Positions 45,736 through 56,328 of a DNA stretch of 60,347 nucleotides are shown here, in pieces; within the stretch, counting starts at the first letter, position 1; the number at the start of each line of letters is the position of its first letter. The notes under the pieces were generated by a model, which saw nothing but the letters and a program-made list of their open reading frames with translations, made no database searches and had not been told where the DNA came from. Location of the stretch: NCBI GenBank assembly GCA_021775575.1, contig JAJFHO010000164.1, positions 1 to 60,347 on the forward strand. Reading direction: 5' to 3'. Origin of the DNA: Hyphomicrobiales bacterium. Its GTDB lineage: Bacteria; Pseudomonadota; Alphaproteobacteria; Rhizobiales; Methyloligellaceae. The position numbers and the translations under genes were made by a program.

Positions 45736-46872
45736 CTATTTGGCCGGAGCGCGTTGTTGTTGCGGTACCGGCTTTATCGTCACGCCAGCCCGAACCTTCT
45801 GGATGCCCTCGACGATGATCATTTCCCCGGCTGTGAGGCCGTCGGTGACCGTTATCTTGGTTCCGCTGCGCTGGCCGGTTTTAATCGGACGCAGCTCCAC
45901 CTTGTCGTCCTTGCCGACCACAAGAACAAAGGGTCCGGACTGATTTTCCTGAACCGCGGCCTGCTGCACAACAAGCTGGTCTTCGGAGTCTTCGCTGAGC
46001 AGCGTTACATTCATGAACTGACCCGGCAGCAGCAGGCCGTCGGGGTTTGGGAATTCGACGCGAACCTTGATCGTGCCTGTCGAGGGGTCAACGCGGTTGT
46101 CGATAAAATCAAGCTCGCCCTGATGTGGATAGACCTCGTCGTTGGCGAGACGGATCCTGGCCGTGAAAGCGCTGGTTTTGCCAGCCAATTTTGCCTGTTG
46201 GTAATAAAGATAGTCGCGTTCGGCGACCGTGAAGTTCACCCGAATCGGGTCGAGCGCGACGACGGTCGCCAGAACCCCGCTGTCGGGCCCAATCAGATTG
46301 CCGACGTCCACGCTGCTGCCGCCGATCCGGCCATCGATCGGCGAAATGATTTTCGTATATCCAACATCGAGTTCCGCTCTTTCGAGATCCGCCTTCGCGC
46401 CGGCCAGATCGGCGCGCGCCTGTCCGGCCTTTGCCTTGGCTTCATCCAGCTTGGCTTCGCTGGTCGTGCCGCGCTCGGTAAGCGTGCGGTAGCGCACAAG
46501 CTGAAGCTCCGCTTCCTCGATCGTGGCCTTCGCGCGCGCGACCTTCGCGGCGGCCGCGTCCCGCGCCGCATCGAATTCGGACGGGTCGATGACGAAAAGC
46601 TGATCGCCCTTCTTGACCGGTCGGCCTTCCTTGAAGGGCTGCTCGATAAGAAAGCCGGTAACGCGCGCGCGCAAATCCACCGACTGGAACGCTTCGCTCT
46701 GGCCGATGAACTCGGCTGTGGCCGCGATCGGCTCGGAGGTTACCGGCGCCACAATGACCGCCGGAGGCGGCCGGCCTGCTTTGGGGTTTGCGTCACCGCT
46801 CTGATCGCCGCACGACGCGAGCAGAGCGAGGCCCAGAATTGCTGTCAGGTAGCGCAAAAGACTGCGAAACAT
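45736..46872 (-). CDS. RND efflux periplasmic adaptor lipoprotein
   Basis: This 378-residue membrane-fusion protein starts with a lipobox signal (ILGLALLASC). It has the biotinyl-lipoyl-like half motifs, a long helical hairpin (about 95-165, rich in Ala, Lys and Glu) and beta-barrel and membrane-proximal domains (IDGRIGGSSVDVGNLI, then TVTDGLTAGEMIIVEGIQKV). The start at 46872 precedes the lipobox; the frame continues upstream, but that part is non-coding. Its stop abuts the permease start. No dedicated regulator gene is adjacent. Confidence 0.94.
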   Translation of the reverse strand: MFRSLLRYLTAILGLALLASCGDQSGDANPKAGRPPPAVIVAPVTSEPIAATAEFIGQSEAFQSVDLRARVTGFLIEQPFKEGRPVKKGDQLFVIDPSEFDAARDAAAAKVARAKATIEEAELQLVRYRTLTERGTTSEAKLDEAKAKAGQARADLAGAKADLERAELDVGYTKIISPIDGRIGGSSVDVGNLIGPDSGVLATVVALDPIRVNFTVAERDYLYYQQAKLAGKTSAFTARIRLANDEVYPHQGELDFIDNRVDPSTGTIKVRVEFPNPDGLLLPGQFMNVTLLSEDSEDQLVVQQAAVQENQSGPFVLVVGKDDKVELRPIKTGQRSGTKITVTDGLTAGEMIIVEGIQKVRAGVTIKPVPQQQRAPAK

Positions 46873-47076
46873 GGACTCCCCGTCTGCTGAGTGCGACCAC
46901 TGGTTGCATAGTGTTGCGGTCTTAACCGGCTGGGTCAAATTGTTTTCAAAGAGGTGCAGGGTCGAGCCTGTCCGGCCCGGCGGCCGGGCGGAAGTCTTGC
47001 CTGCCCTTGCTGGTCCGCGGCGCATGGGTTAGAACCGCGCGCGAGATATGACGGCGAGGCCGGGCTCCTGATTCCC

Positions 47077-48582
47077 ATGAACAAAAAACAGAAAACAGTC
47101 CGCCCCAAGGCGCGCCTGCCGAAGGGACTGACAGATACGGGCGCAGCGGAAATCCGCGCCATGGGCGAGATGCTCGCCACGATCCGGAAAGTTTATGAGT
47201 CCTACGGCTTTGAACCGCTGGAGACGCCGGCCTTCGAATATACCGACGCGCTGGGGAAATTCCTGCCCGATTCCGACCGTCCCAATGAAGGGGTTTTCTC
47301 CTTCCAGGACGAGGACGAGCAATGGCTGTCGCTGCGCTATGATCTGACGGCACCTTTGGCCCGCTATGTGGCGCAGCATTTCAACGACCTGCCCAAGCCC
47401 TTCCGCCGTTATCAGACGGGTTCGGTCTGGCGCAATGAAAAGCCGGGGCCGGGGCGCCTGCGCCAGTTCACCCAATTTGATGCCGACACGGTTGGCGCGG
47501 CGAGCGTCGCGGCGGATGCGGAAATGTGCATGCTCGCCGCCGACGCGCTGGAGGCGCTGGGCATCGAGCGCGGCGACTATGTGATTCGCGTCAACAACCG
47601 CAAGGTGCTGGATGGGGTGCTGGAGTCGATCGGCGTCGACCCGCATGACACCGATCATCTCGGCAAGCGGCTGACCATCTTGCGGGCTCTGGACAAATAT
47701 GACCGCTTGGGCGCGAAGGGCGTCCAATATCTGCTCGGCGAGGGCCGCAAGGATGAGAGCGGGGACTTTACGAAAGGCGCGGGGCTGACAGGCGATCAGA
47801 TTGGCAAGGTGCTGGGATTCGTAACGGCGGAAAGCGGCGGGCGCGAGGAAACGCTTGCAGCGGTTGAGCCGTTGGTGGCTGGCAGCGTGACGGGCGGCGA
47901 AGGCGTCGCGGCGTTGCGGGATATGGATGCTCTTCTCTCCGCGGCGGGTTTCGATGCTGACCGGGTCAAGATCGACCCCTCCGTCGTGCGCGGCCTCGAC
48001 TATTACACCGGCCCCGTCTATGAGGCCGAACTCACCTTCGAGACGAAGGACGAAAAGGGCCGTCCGGTCCGTTTCGGCTCGGTCGGCGGCGGCGGGCGCT
48101 ATGACGGGCTGGTCGCGCGCTTTAAGGGTCAGGACATACCGGCGACCGGCTTTTCCATTGGCGTGACCCGGCTCTACGCGGCGCTCAAATCCCTCGGCAA
48201 GCTTGAAGGCGCCGCGGCGCGCGGCCCCGTCGTCGTCACCGTGTTCGACAAGGAACGCATGGCCGACTATCAGCGCATGGTGCAGACTTTGCGCGAGGCG
48301 AAAATCCGCGCCGAACTCTATCTCGGCAATCCGAAGAATATGGGCGCGCAATTCAAATATGCCGACCAGCGCGGCTCTCCTTGCGTCGTCATCCAGGGCG
48401 GCGATGAAAAGGACAAGGGCGAGGTGCAGATCAAGGATTTGATCGAGGGCGCCAGGGCGGCGGAATCGATCGCCTCGAATGAAGAATGGCGCGAGAGCCG
48501 CCCCGCCCAATTCGCGGTTGCCGAAAGCGATCTTGTCAAGGCGGTGCGCGAGGTTCTGGCGCGCCACGAGGACGAGACTTGA
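47077..48582 (+). CDS. hisS: histidyl-tRNA synthetase
   Basis: HisS charges tRNA-His. The 501-residue class II synthetase has motif 2 ([20 protein letters not shown]), the histidine-binding [12 protein letters not shown] and motif 3 ([11 protein letters not shown]), followed by the anticodon-binding domain. I start at ATG 47077 ([17 protein letters not shown]); the frame extends 123 bases upstream without homologue-like sequence. hisZ follows 3 bp after the stop. The three genes hisS-hisZ-hisG form one operon. Confidence 0.96.
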   Translation: MNKKQKTVRPKARLPKGLTDTGAAEIRAMGEMLATIRKVYESYGFEPLETPAFEYTDALGKFLPDSDRPNEGVFSFQDEDEQWLSLRYDLTAPLARYVAQHFNDLPKPFRRYQTGSVWRNEKPGPGRLRQFTQFDADTVGAASVAADAEMCMLAADALEALGIERGDYVIRVNNRKVLDGVLESIGVDPHDTDHLGKRLTILRALDKYDRLGAKGVQYLLGEGRKDESGDFTKGAGLTGDQIGKVLGFVTAESGGREETLAAVEPLVAGSVTGGEGVAALRDMDALLSAAGFDADRVKIDPSVVRGLDYYTGPVYEAELTFETKDEKGRPVRFGSVGGGGRYDGLVARFKGQDIPATGFSIGVTRLYAALKSLGKLEGAAARGPVVVTVFDKERMADYQRMVQTLREAKIRAELYLGNPKNMGAQFKYADQRGSPCVVIQGGDEKDKGEVQIKDLIEGARAAESIASNEEWRESRPAQFAVAESDLVKAVREVLARHEDET

Positions 48583-48585
48583 GCT

Positions 48586-49764
48586 ATGGCCGCTGAATCC
48601 GCTCTCCGGTTCGAGGCGCTTGAAGCGCAGGCATCGGCGCTGACCGAACTGTTCAAGGAAGCCGGTTACGAGCCGGTCGCGCCTTCCATCCTGCAACCGG
48701 CCAGCCTGTTTCTCGACCGCATGGGTGAAGCCATTCGCGCGCGCACCTATGTCTTCACCGATAATGACGGCGAAGAGCTGTGTCTGCGGCCCGATCTGAC
48801 CCTGCCCGTGGGGCGCATCTACGTGGCGCGCAACCCGGAGGCGCAGCAGGAGGCGCGTTATTGCTATAACGGCCCCGCCTTCCGTTATCAGCCGGGCGGC
48901 GCGAAGGTGGCGGGGCCGCGCGAATTCCGCCAGGCCGGGATTGAATATATCGGCGGCGGCGATCACGTGCGCGCGGAAGCGGAAGTCCTGACCCTCGTCA
49001 TTAGCGCGGTACGCGCCGCCGGCCTGACCGGTTATCGCATCAGCCTCGGCGATCTCGGTCTTTTCAGCGCGTTGATCGAGGCGCTTGATGTTCCCGAACG
49101 CTGGCGCTTGCGGCTGCGCCACTTTTTCTGGCGCCCACCGTCCTTCCACGACCTTCTCAAACAGCTGTCCAGCAACGGCAAGGGGATGCTCGGCAAGACG
49201 GAAGCCCGGCTCGTTGGCCGTCTCGACCCCGATGATCCGAAGGCGGCGCTGGACGTTGTATCGAAATATCTCAAGCGGACCAAGACCCCGCTTACCGGGA
49301 CGCGCACTCTGGAAGAAATCACCGGGCGGCTGCTGGATCACGCGCGCGACGCGCGCGAGGCGCCGCTCTCGACGAAGACAGTCAAGCTGATCGAGGACTA
49401 TCTTGCCGTTTCGGGGCCGCCGCGCGCCGCTTTGGCGCGGATCGACGATCTGGTGAGCGCCGCGAAGCTCGACATTTCATCTGCTCTCGAGACGGCGCGG
49501 GACAGGCTGGACAATTTCGCCGCCAGCGGCATCGAGCTCGGCGATATGGAGTTCCGCGCGGAGTTTGGCCGCGACCTTGAATATTATACGGGTTTCGTTT
49601 TCCAGCTTGAGGTGCCCGATGCCGGCCGCGCCGGGCACATTGCCGGCGGTGGGCGGTACGACACGTTGCTTGAAGGTCTCGGTGCGCCGCATGCCGTGCC
49701 GGCGGTCGGATCAGCCATCCACACCGAACGGCTGCTGGCCGCCGTCGAGGGAGGCGCGTCATGA
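48586..49764 (+). CDS. hisZ: ATP phosphoribosyltransferase regulatory subunit
   Basis: HisZ is a catalytically inactive HisS paralogue that binds the short HisG and mediates histidine feedback. The 392-residue protein has class II synthetase-like blocks (LRPDLTLPVGRIYV, YYTGFVFQLE, GGGRYDTLLE) but lacks the anticodon domain and the full HisS motif 2. Its stop overlaps the hisG start by 4 bp, so the subunits are co-translated. Standing next to hisS reflects shared ancestry. Confidence 0.94.
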   Translation: MAAESALRFEALEAQASALTELFKEAGYEPVAPSILQPASLFLDRMGEAIRARTYVFTDNDGEELCLRPDLTLPVGRIYVARNPEAQQEARYCYNGPAFRYQPGGAKVAGPREFRQAGIEYIGGGDHVRAEAEVLTLVISAVRAAGLTGYRISLGDLGLFSALIEALDVPERWRLRLRHFFWRPPSFHDLLKQLSSNGKGMLGKTEARLVGRLDPDDPKAALDVVSKYLKRTKTPLTGTRTLEEITGRLLDHARDAREAPLSTKTVKLIEDYLAVSGPPRAALARIDDLVSAAKLDISSALETARDRLDNFAASGIELGDMEFRAEFGRDLEYYTGFVFQLEVPDAGRAGHIAGGGRYDTLLEGLGAPHAVPAVGSAIHTERLLAAVEGGAS

Positions 49765-50501
49765 GCGAGGACGCGCTTATTCTGGCCGTGCCGTCCAAAG
49801 GACGGCTGATGGAGCAGGCCAGCGACCTGTTTACAAAGTCAGGTTTGCCAATGCGCAAGACCGGTCACGAACGCGGCTATCGTGGCGAGATCGAGGGTCT
49901 GGAGGGCGTCGATGTCGCCTTTCTGTCGTCGACCGAGATCGCCCGCCAGCTGATGCTGGGCCGCGTTCATATGGGTGTTACGGGTGAAGACCTGCTCCGC
50001 GAAACGATCCAGGACGTGGACGACAAGATCGAGTTTTTAGAGCGGCTCGGTTTCGGTTTCGCCGATGTCGTCGTTGCCGTGCCGGAATGCTGGCTCGATG
50101 TGAGCCGGATGTCGGACCTGGAGGAAGTGGCGGCGATGTTCCATCGCGAACATGGCCGGCGTATCCGGGTCGCCACCAAATATATGAACCTGACGCGGCG
50201 GTTTTTCGACGAAAAGGGCGTCACCGGTTACCGGATCGTCGAGAGCCTGGGCGCTACCGAAGGCACCCCGGCGGCCGGAACTGCCGACATGATCGTCGAC
50301 ATCACGACAACCGGGACCACGCTCAAGGCCAATCACCTCAAGATCCTGGACGACGGGGTTATCCTTGAAAGCCAGGCGATGATTGTCGCGTCGCGCGCTG
50401 CCGGCTGGCCGGATGCAGCGGTGCGCTCAAAGCAGGAGATCCTGGCGCAGCTGAAGAAAATCAAGGGCGGCGGCGCCCGCCGCAAGCCAGGGAAGAAATG
50501 A
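49761..50501 (+). CDS. hisG: ATP phosphoribosyltransferase, short form
   Basis: HisG catalyses the first step of histidine synthesis, joining PRPP (from prs in this window) to ATP. The 246-residue short form lacks the C-terminal regulatory domain, consistent with HisZ next door. It has AVPSKGRLMEQ, GVTGEDLLRE and the PRPP loop near EGTPAAGTADMIVDITTTG. The last 75 bp overlap the convergent acetyltransferase gene. Confidence 0.95.
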   Translation: MSEDALILAVPSKGRLMEQASDLFTKSGLPMRKTGHERGYRGEIEGLEGVDVAFLSSTEIARQLMLGRVHMGVTGEDLLRETIQDVDDKIEFLERLGFGFADVVVAVPECWLDVSRMSDLEEVAAMFHREHGRRIRVATKYMNLTRRFFDEKGVTGYRIVESLGATEGTPAAGTADMIVDITTTGTTLKANHLKILDDGVILESQAMIVASRAAGWPDAAVRSKQEILAQLKKIKGGGARRKPGKK

Positions 50502-51728
50502 CGCAGGCCGGGATTTCCAGCGGCGCATCTGCGTGGCGAGGCGCCAAAGGCCCGGCGATTGTTTGATTTGCAGTTTTGCCAGCAAGGTCGCCTTGAGGGC
50601 CTCCGTATAAATGCGGCCCTTGGCGCTGACCGGAACGATGCTGTGGTGACGCTCGCGGCGCTGGGTACACCATCGCAGTTTGTTCTCTTCTTCGCCGGCG
50701 CCAAAGTCCATCACCGAAACCCCCTCATTCGCCAGATGCTCGACGGTGTATTTCAGTAATAGTTTGCCGGGCCCATAGCGCTGCAACGGACCGGCAGCCG
50801 TGGCCGCGACCAGCCCATAGAACTGGTTCTGGAAGATCAAATCGAGGCTGGCCGCGAGCGTTTCGTCACCGACGCTCAGCTTGTGAATGCATGTTACCGG
50901 TTCCGTTGTCGAACCCGGCATGCGCGATAGCTCCCGATAGAATTCCCGGTGTTTTTCATCGACCAGGAAGTCATCGATCCCTCTTTGCGCCAGCCATTGC
51001 CGTTTCTGCCCAATGATGAAGTTGACGGTGTCCAGTCTTTCATCGGTGTCGCCGACGTTCGTGAACCGGACATTTCCATGCTCCGACAGCCGGCGTTCGT
51101 TGCGGCGCAATTTGCTCCTGTAGCTTGGACTGAAGCGTGACTTGTAGTGATTTTCCAAGTTCCCATTCAGCGGCAGGGCGTAACCGGCGCTGGCCGCGGG
51201 GACACCCGGCAGGTCCGCCAGCGGGTTCGCCAATCCCCCAATTTCAAGCGGCTGGCATTCCAGGTAGATTGCGTCGACGTTCGGCAGCACCGCCAGCAGC
51301 GCGGCAATAAGCTGTTCGCCGCGAGGCGCAACCGGGTCCGCCCAGGTGTTGCGGTCGAACAGTCCGGAAGCATAGTTGCCGTGAGCCGAAGCGAGCCATT
51401 CGAGGACGTTGCAGCCAAAGTGCTTCCGGATCGTCAGGGGAAGCAGGCATACGGCATCACCAGCCGTATTTCTACCGATGGCGATCAGGGGTTCGGAGGC
51501 ATGCCCGGCCGTGCGTAGCCATGCGTCGACCCAGGCAAAACTCTCATGCGGGCCGCCTACCGCATCGCGCTGAAGCCGGCACCACAGCTCGGCTAGGTCG
51601 GCTGCATCGCTACGGATTTCGATGTTCAGTTCGGGCATCAGGCAGCTTTGGCCCTGAACAGGTTTCGTGGCGGGCGATGCTGATCTCATGAGCAGTGCTG
51701 CGTGTGATTTGGCTTCATGACTGGACAC
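50427..51728 (-). CDS. BioF2/CelD-like GNAT acetyltransferase
   Basis: This 433-residue protein resembles the CelD/BioF2-like group of acetyltransferases (PF13480), often linked to cell-envelope or polysaccharide synthesis. FSPSYRSKLRRNERRLSE is typical of the region before the acetyltransferase core, and RYGPGKLLLKYTVEHLANEG then FGAGEEENKLRW match the core. Starts at GTG 51728, ATG 51689 or ATG 51638 (MPELNIEIRSD) are all possible; the last best matches where homology seems to begin. Its 3' end overlaps hisG on the other strand by 75 bp. Confidence 0.8.
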   Translation of the reverse strand: MSSHEAKSHAALLMRSASPATKPVQGQSCLMPELNIEIRSDAADLAELWCRLQRDAVGGPHESFAWVDAWLRTAGHASEPLIAIGRNTAGDAVCLLPLTIRKHFGCNVLEWLASAHGNYASGLFDRNTWADPVAPRGEQLIAALLAVLPNVDAIYLECQPLEIGGLANPLADLPGVPAASAGYALPLNGNLENHYKSRFSPSYRSKLRRNERRLSEHGNVRFTNVGDTDERLDTVNFIIGQKRQWLAQRGIDDFLVDEKHREFYRELSRMPGSTTEPVTCIHKLSVGDETLAASLDLIFQNQFYGLVAATAAGPLQRYGPGKLLLKYTVEHLANEGVSVMDFGAGEEENKLRWCTQRRERHHSIVPVSAKGRIYTEALKATLLAKLQIKQSPGLWRLATQMRRWKSRPASFLPWLAAGAAALDFLQLRQDLLL

Positions 51729-51840
51729 AGTCGCGGAAAACTTTCGCGGAATCGGAAAAACCAGATGATCAGTGTAGCGACTTTTCCTTAATCGGAGGTG
51801 GAGACGGCCGCCGAATTATTACCAGCGTCAGCCATGCGTC

Positions 51841-51871
51841 TTGACATGGCAATATATAAGTGTATATACAC
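51841..51871 (+). promoter_or_regulatory. promoter and operator of the MarR gene
   Basis: TTGACA (51841-51846) and TATACA (51865-51870) are spaced by 18 bases. The perfect palindrome GTGTATATACAC (51860-51871) overlaps the -10, and the longer form AAGTGTATATACACCT is nearly symmetric. A near copy sits before the next gene, so this is probably the operator of the MarR protein encoded just downstream. Confidence 0.65.
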
Positions 51872-51904
51872 CTATAGAGATTCATTTAGAGGAGACGATG
51901 GCAC

Positions 51905-52327
51905 ATGGCGGGCCGTGATAAATTTGGCGACTGCGCCTGTTTCAATCTGCGCCGCGCCGCGCGACTGGTGACGCAAGCCTATGACCAGGTACTGGCGCCA
52001 TCGAAACTGAAGGCGACTCAGTTCACTCTATTGGCCGTGCTGGCGCCCGCCGGGAAGGGGATTGCGATTTCCGCTCTGGCGGAAAAGCTCGGCATGGACC
52101 GTACGACGCTTACGCGCAATCTCGCTGTGGTTGAACGCGCGGGCCTGGTGTCGCTAAGGCCGGGGGAGGACCCCCGGACAAAGCTGGTCAGCCTCACGGC
52201 AAATGGGCGCAAAGCGCTCGAAGAAGCGGTGCCACTATGGCGCGAGGCGCAGTCGGAGGCAATCGACCGCCTCGGAGACGAATGGGGAGATTTTCTGAAA
52301 ATGACGCGGCGCATCGCTGCGATCTAG
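51905..52327 (+). CDS. MarR-family regulator
   Basis: This 140-residue MarR protein has a winged helix with ISALAEKLGMDRTTLTRNLA and the wing RPGEDPRTKLVSLTANG. The start is ATG 51905; an ATG at 51898 in another frame would encode only six residues. GAGGAG lies upstream. Two Cys near the N-terminus (FGDCACFNLRRAARLV) are typical of redox- or drug-responsive relatives, but the ligand is unknown. The operator-like palindrome over its promoter indicates autorepression. Confidence 0.9.
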   Translation: MAGRDKFGDCACFNLRRAARLVTQAYDQVLAPSKLKATQFTLLAVLAPAGKGIAISALAEKLGMDRTTLTRNLAVVERAGLVSLRPGEDPRTKLVSLTANGRKALEEAVPLWREAQSEAIDRLGDEWGDFLKMTRRIAAI

Positions 52328-52383
52328 GGCTCGATTTGCGATTGGTCAACCGCACTTGGGCCGGTCGATTTTTGACATTAAAG

Positions 52384-52395
52384 GTGCATATACAC
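52384..52395 (+). promoter_or_regulatory. second copy of the MarR operator
   Basis: GTGCATATACAC differs by one base from the palindrome at 51860-51871. It lies 18 bp before the start of the membrane-protein gene, next to its AAAGAGGAG site, downstream of a TTGACA at 52372-52377. Binding here would block expression of that gene. Confidence 0.55.
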
Positions 52396-52413
52396 GTAAA
52401 GAGGAGAAAAAAC

Positions 52414-53085
52414 ATGAACCGCAGAATCGATGCAGGACCGGGCGCAGTGTCGCCTGTCGTCTGGGCAACCGGAGCCGCCGCAACATTATGGATCGCTGCG
52501 GTGACGGGGTTGGCGATCGATGGAGCTTTCGCGTTGGAGCCCGGAGTTCCGCCGCTACGCACTCTGGCGATGGTCGTCGGGCCGCCCTTGTTGTTTGCCG
52601 CGGCGCTGGTCCTGTTTGAGAATTTCAGAAAGCTGATGCTTTCGATCGATCCCGCTTTGCTGACAGCCCTGCAGAGCTGGCGTGTTCTGGGCGGGGGTTT
52701 TCTGTTCGTCTATTCCTTTGGCCACCTGCCTGGCTTATTTGCCTGGCCGGCGGGTCTTGGCGATGTCGCGGTGGGGATCGGTGCGCCATTCGCCGCGCTT
52801 GCTTTGGCGCGAGGCCGTTTGGCGATCACGAGCGGCCGATTTCTCGCCGTCCACGCCGCCGGACTCCTGGACTTTGTCGTCGCTGTCGGAGCGGGGATAG
52901 CGACGCGCGGCCAGGTCCCCGGACTTGTCGAAGGCGTGACGTCTTCGGCGATGGGCGAGCTGCCGCTTGTGCTCGTTCCAGCCCTGGCTGTACCGGCCTT
53001 TATCATTTTGCACATGATCGTGCTGGTGCAGGTCTGGCAAGCCCGGACCGAGAAGCTGCCTCTCGCCGGGGCGGCAGCCCATTGA
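52414..53085 (+). CDS. predicted inner-membrane protein of unknown function
   Basis: This 223-residue protein has about six hydrophobic segments (for example TLWIAAVTGLAI, LFAAALVLFENF and FIILHMIVLVQVW) and no recognised motif. The start is at ATG 52414 with a strong AAAGAGGAG site; the open frame upstream runs through the MarR gene region and is not real. The shared operator and adjacent MarR gene suggest it is the regulated target, perhaps a small transporter or stress protein. That is inference from context only. Confidence 0.8.
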   Translation: MNRRIDAGPGAVSPVVWATGAAATLWIAAVTGLAIDGAFALEPGVPPLRTLAMVVGPPLLFAAALVLFENFRKLMLSIDPALLTALQSWRVLGGGFLFVYSFGHLPGLFAWPAGLGDVAVGIGAPFAALALARGRLAITSGRFLAVHAAGLLDFVVAVGAGIATRGQVPGLVEGVTSSAMGELPLVLVPALAVPAFIILHMIVLVQVWQARTEKLPLAGAAAH

Positions 53086-53110
53086 GCCTGCGCCGGGCCG
53101 TGGAGGCTGA

Positions 53111-53149
53111 AAAGAAAAGGGCCGCCCCGGTTTTCCCGGAGCGGCCCTT
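53111..53149 (-). terminator. intrinsic terminator of groESL
   Basis: On the minus strand the stem AAGGGCCGCTCCGG pairs with CCGGGGCGGCCCTT around a short A-rich loop, followed by TTCTTTT. It lies 30 bp after the groEL stop. One mismatch is visible. Confidence 0.85.
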
Positions 53150-53178
53150 GCTCATTGTCGCAAGGTGGGTAGGGGCAA

Positions 53179-54861
<1,683 letters not shown>

Positions 54862-54890
54862 TTATTGATGGGGGTGGGCGTGCAGGCCAT

Positions 54891-55181
54891 TCAGCCTTCA
54901 AGCACCCCCATGATGTCGGATTCTTTCATGATCAACAGGTCCTCGCCGTCGATCTTGACCTCGGTGCCCGACCATTTGCCGAACAGTACCTTGTCTCCGG
55001 ATTTCACGTCGGGTGTGATGATCTTCCCGTCTTCGCCGGGACCACCCGGGCCGACCGAGAGGACTTCACCGGTCTGCGGTTTTTCCGCGGCCGTATCGGG
55101 AATGATGATCCCGCCGGCCGATTTCAGATCTTCTTCGATGCGCCTTACAACGACGCGGTCATGGAGTGGACGAAATTTCAT
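54891..55181 (-). CDS. groES: 10-kDa co-chaperonin GroES
   Basis: This 96-residue lid of the chaperonin has the mobile-loop region ([21 protein letters not shown], cited in part) and the final [14 protein letters not shown]. It is the first gene of the groESL operon. Upstream are a promoter-like pair, CIRCE, and an 18-bp palindrome in the leader. Confidence 0.97.
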   Translation of the reverse strand: MKFRPLHDRVVVRRIEEDLKSAGGIIIPDTAAEKPQTGEVLSVGPGGPGEDGKIITPDVKSGDKVLFGKWSGTEVKIDGEDLLIMKESDIMGVLEG

Positions 55182-55213
55182 TGACGGTCTCTCTCGCTAA
55201 CACTCTGAATGGG

Positions 55214-55231
55214 AATGTCAAATTTGACATT
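55214..55231. promoter_or_regulatory. 18-bp perfect palindrome in the groES leader
   Basis: AATGTCAAATTTGACATT is perfectly symmetric and lies 33 bp before the groES start and 22 bp after the CIRCE site in the direction of transcription. No T-run follows. It looks like a second operator or an RNA hairpin. Confidence 0.6.
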
Positions 55232-55252
55232 TCAAGATTTGGGAAACGATGT

Positions 55253-55279
55253 TTGGCACTCATATTGTCTGAGTGCTAA
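55253..55279 (-). promoter_or_regulatory. CIRCE element (HrcA operator)
   Basis: TTGGCACTC-N9-GAGTGCTAA differs from the consensus TTAGCACTC-N9-GAGTGCTAA by one base. CIRCE is bound by HrcA, so groESL should be repressed by HrcA and released by heat. Confidence 0.93.
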
Positions 55280-55293
55280 CAGTCGCACAGGCA

Positions 55294-55322
55294 AAATGGT
55301 CTTCAGCCGCGAGAAAGTCAAG
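55294..55322 (-). promoter_or_regulatory. heat-shock-like groESL promoter
   Basis: On the minus strand CTTGAC (55322-55317) and CCATTT (55299-55294) are 17 bases apart. The CTTG and CCATnT features fit RpoH-type promoters; the -35 also suits sigma-70. The CIRCE element would lie at the expected start of transcription. Confidence 0.55.
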
Positions 55323-55391
55323 TGCTTAACAAAGCGCCGGCGCGAAATGGTAAACTGGGGCGCTATATCGAGGCGCATTCGTACGAACAGG

Positions 55392-55423
55392 AAAAGGGCG
55401 GCGATACGAGATCGCCGCCCTTT
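55392..55423 (-). terminator. hairpin between the cytochrome gene and the groES leader
   Basis: AAAGGGCGGCGAT and ATCGCCGCCCTTT form a perfect 13-bp stem with a 5-base loop. On the minus strand it ends CCCTTTTCC, so it can terminate the cytochrome P460-like gene 36 bp after its stop. It may serve both strands. Confidence 0.75.
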
Positions 55424-55459
55424 GTTTGCAACACGTTGTGAAGACGGGACAGGTGCCGG

Positions 55460-56035
55460 TCAGTTCTGCTTGCCGAAGATGTAGTCTTTGTCTTTCACGC
55501 CCGCATGACAGGCAATGCAGCCCTTGTCGGCGCCTTTCATGACGCGTCCGGCCAGCATCATGCCTTTCGGATTGGTGTGCAGCGATCCGTCGGCTTTGTA
55601 TTTGACCCAGAACCAGTCGTTATTGTCCGCGTCGTATCCCTTCTCGCGCTTGAACATGACGGTGACGGCCTTGAGGAATTTGCCGCGGTCCTTGGACACG
55701 GAGTCGATGCTAACGCCTTCGCCGCCATAGTTGCGCTTGACGATGACCTTGCCCTTCTGACTGCCGACGGTCACTTCCGATGTGATCGTCTCCAGGATCG
55801 CCCCATGCGGCGCCATACCCTTATAGGGCTTGTCTGCTTTCAAACTCTTGCCCACGAGACCGGTCTTTGCCATCGCGGCCCAGAGGTCCTGGGAATATTT
55901 AACCGCGCCGTCATCGCAACAGGCTTTCATCTGGCTACGGGCGTCTCCAATGGTAAGGCCGGTGAGTACAACGCCGGTCGCCGCGATAGCGGCGGTTGCG
56001 GCGAGTGCTTTGCGAAAACTCATAAATTTCTTCAT
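55460..56035 (-). CDS. cytochrome P460-like c-type haem protein
   Basis: This 191-residue protein has a signal peptide (AATAAIAATGVVLTGLTIGDA) and a single C-terminal haem c motif CIACH. The fold-typical NNDWFWVKYKADG and AGRVMKGADKGCIACH blocks resemble the cytochrome P460 family, which in ammonia oxidisers handles hydroxylamine or NO. The special Lys that cross-links the P460 haem cannot be assigned by eye. The start is ATG 56035; the frame opens 36 bases earlier. It is separated from groESL by a terminator and has no obvious partner gene. Confidence 0.72.
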   Translation of the reverse strand: MKKFMSFRKALAATAAIAATGVVLTGLTIGDARSQMKACCDDGAVKYSQDLWAAMAKTGLVGKSLKADKPYKGMAPHGAILETITSEVTVGSQKGKVIVKRNYGGEGVSIDSVSKDRGKFLKAVTVMFKREKGYDADNNDWFWVKYKADGSLHTNPKGMMLAGRVMKGADKGCIACHAGVKDKDYIFGKQN

Positions 56036-56328
56036 GCAGAAGTCCCTCCCAACATCAGGTGTCCAGCGCACGCAAATTGCGAACTACGCCGAAATCTAAG
56101 CGTCTAGAATAGAGGGTCGATCGGCGGGCAGACGTAACGCTTGATAAAATAGAATTGAGGTCGATTGATATCCCGTGATCGGCTCTGGGGGTCTGGCGCC
56201 ACTGTCGCGGGCACACAATCTGTGCCGTTGCCGGGCTGTGGAATTCGGCAAAAAAGCGTGTTGCCCTGTGCCATCGCTTCGCAGACAGTCAGGAAAAGCA
56301 TGTCCAACTGATTCGTTTTTGAAACGGC

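Noticed and set aside
47188-47202. TTTATGAGT resembling the element terminus
   Set aside because: Inside hisS coding sequence, without CTAG or further similarity.
47029-49341. 770-residue open frame on the minus strand
   Set aside because: It lies antisense to hisS and hisZ, whose motifs are certain. Long mirror frames are expected in GC-rich DNA.
56015-56030. ACTCATAAAT near the cytochrome gene start
   Set aside because: Encodes the N-terminus of the protein and lacks CTAG, so it is a chance match to the element end.
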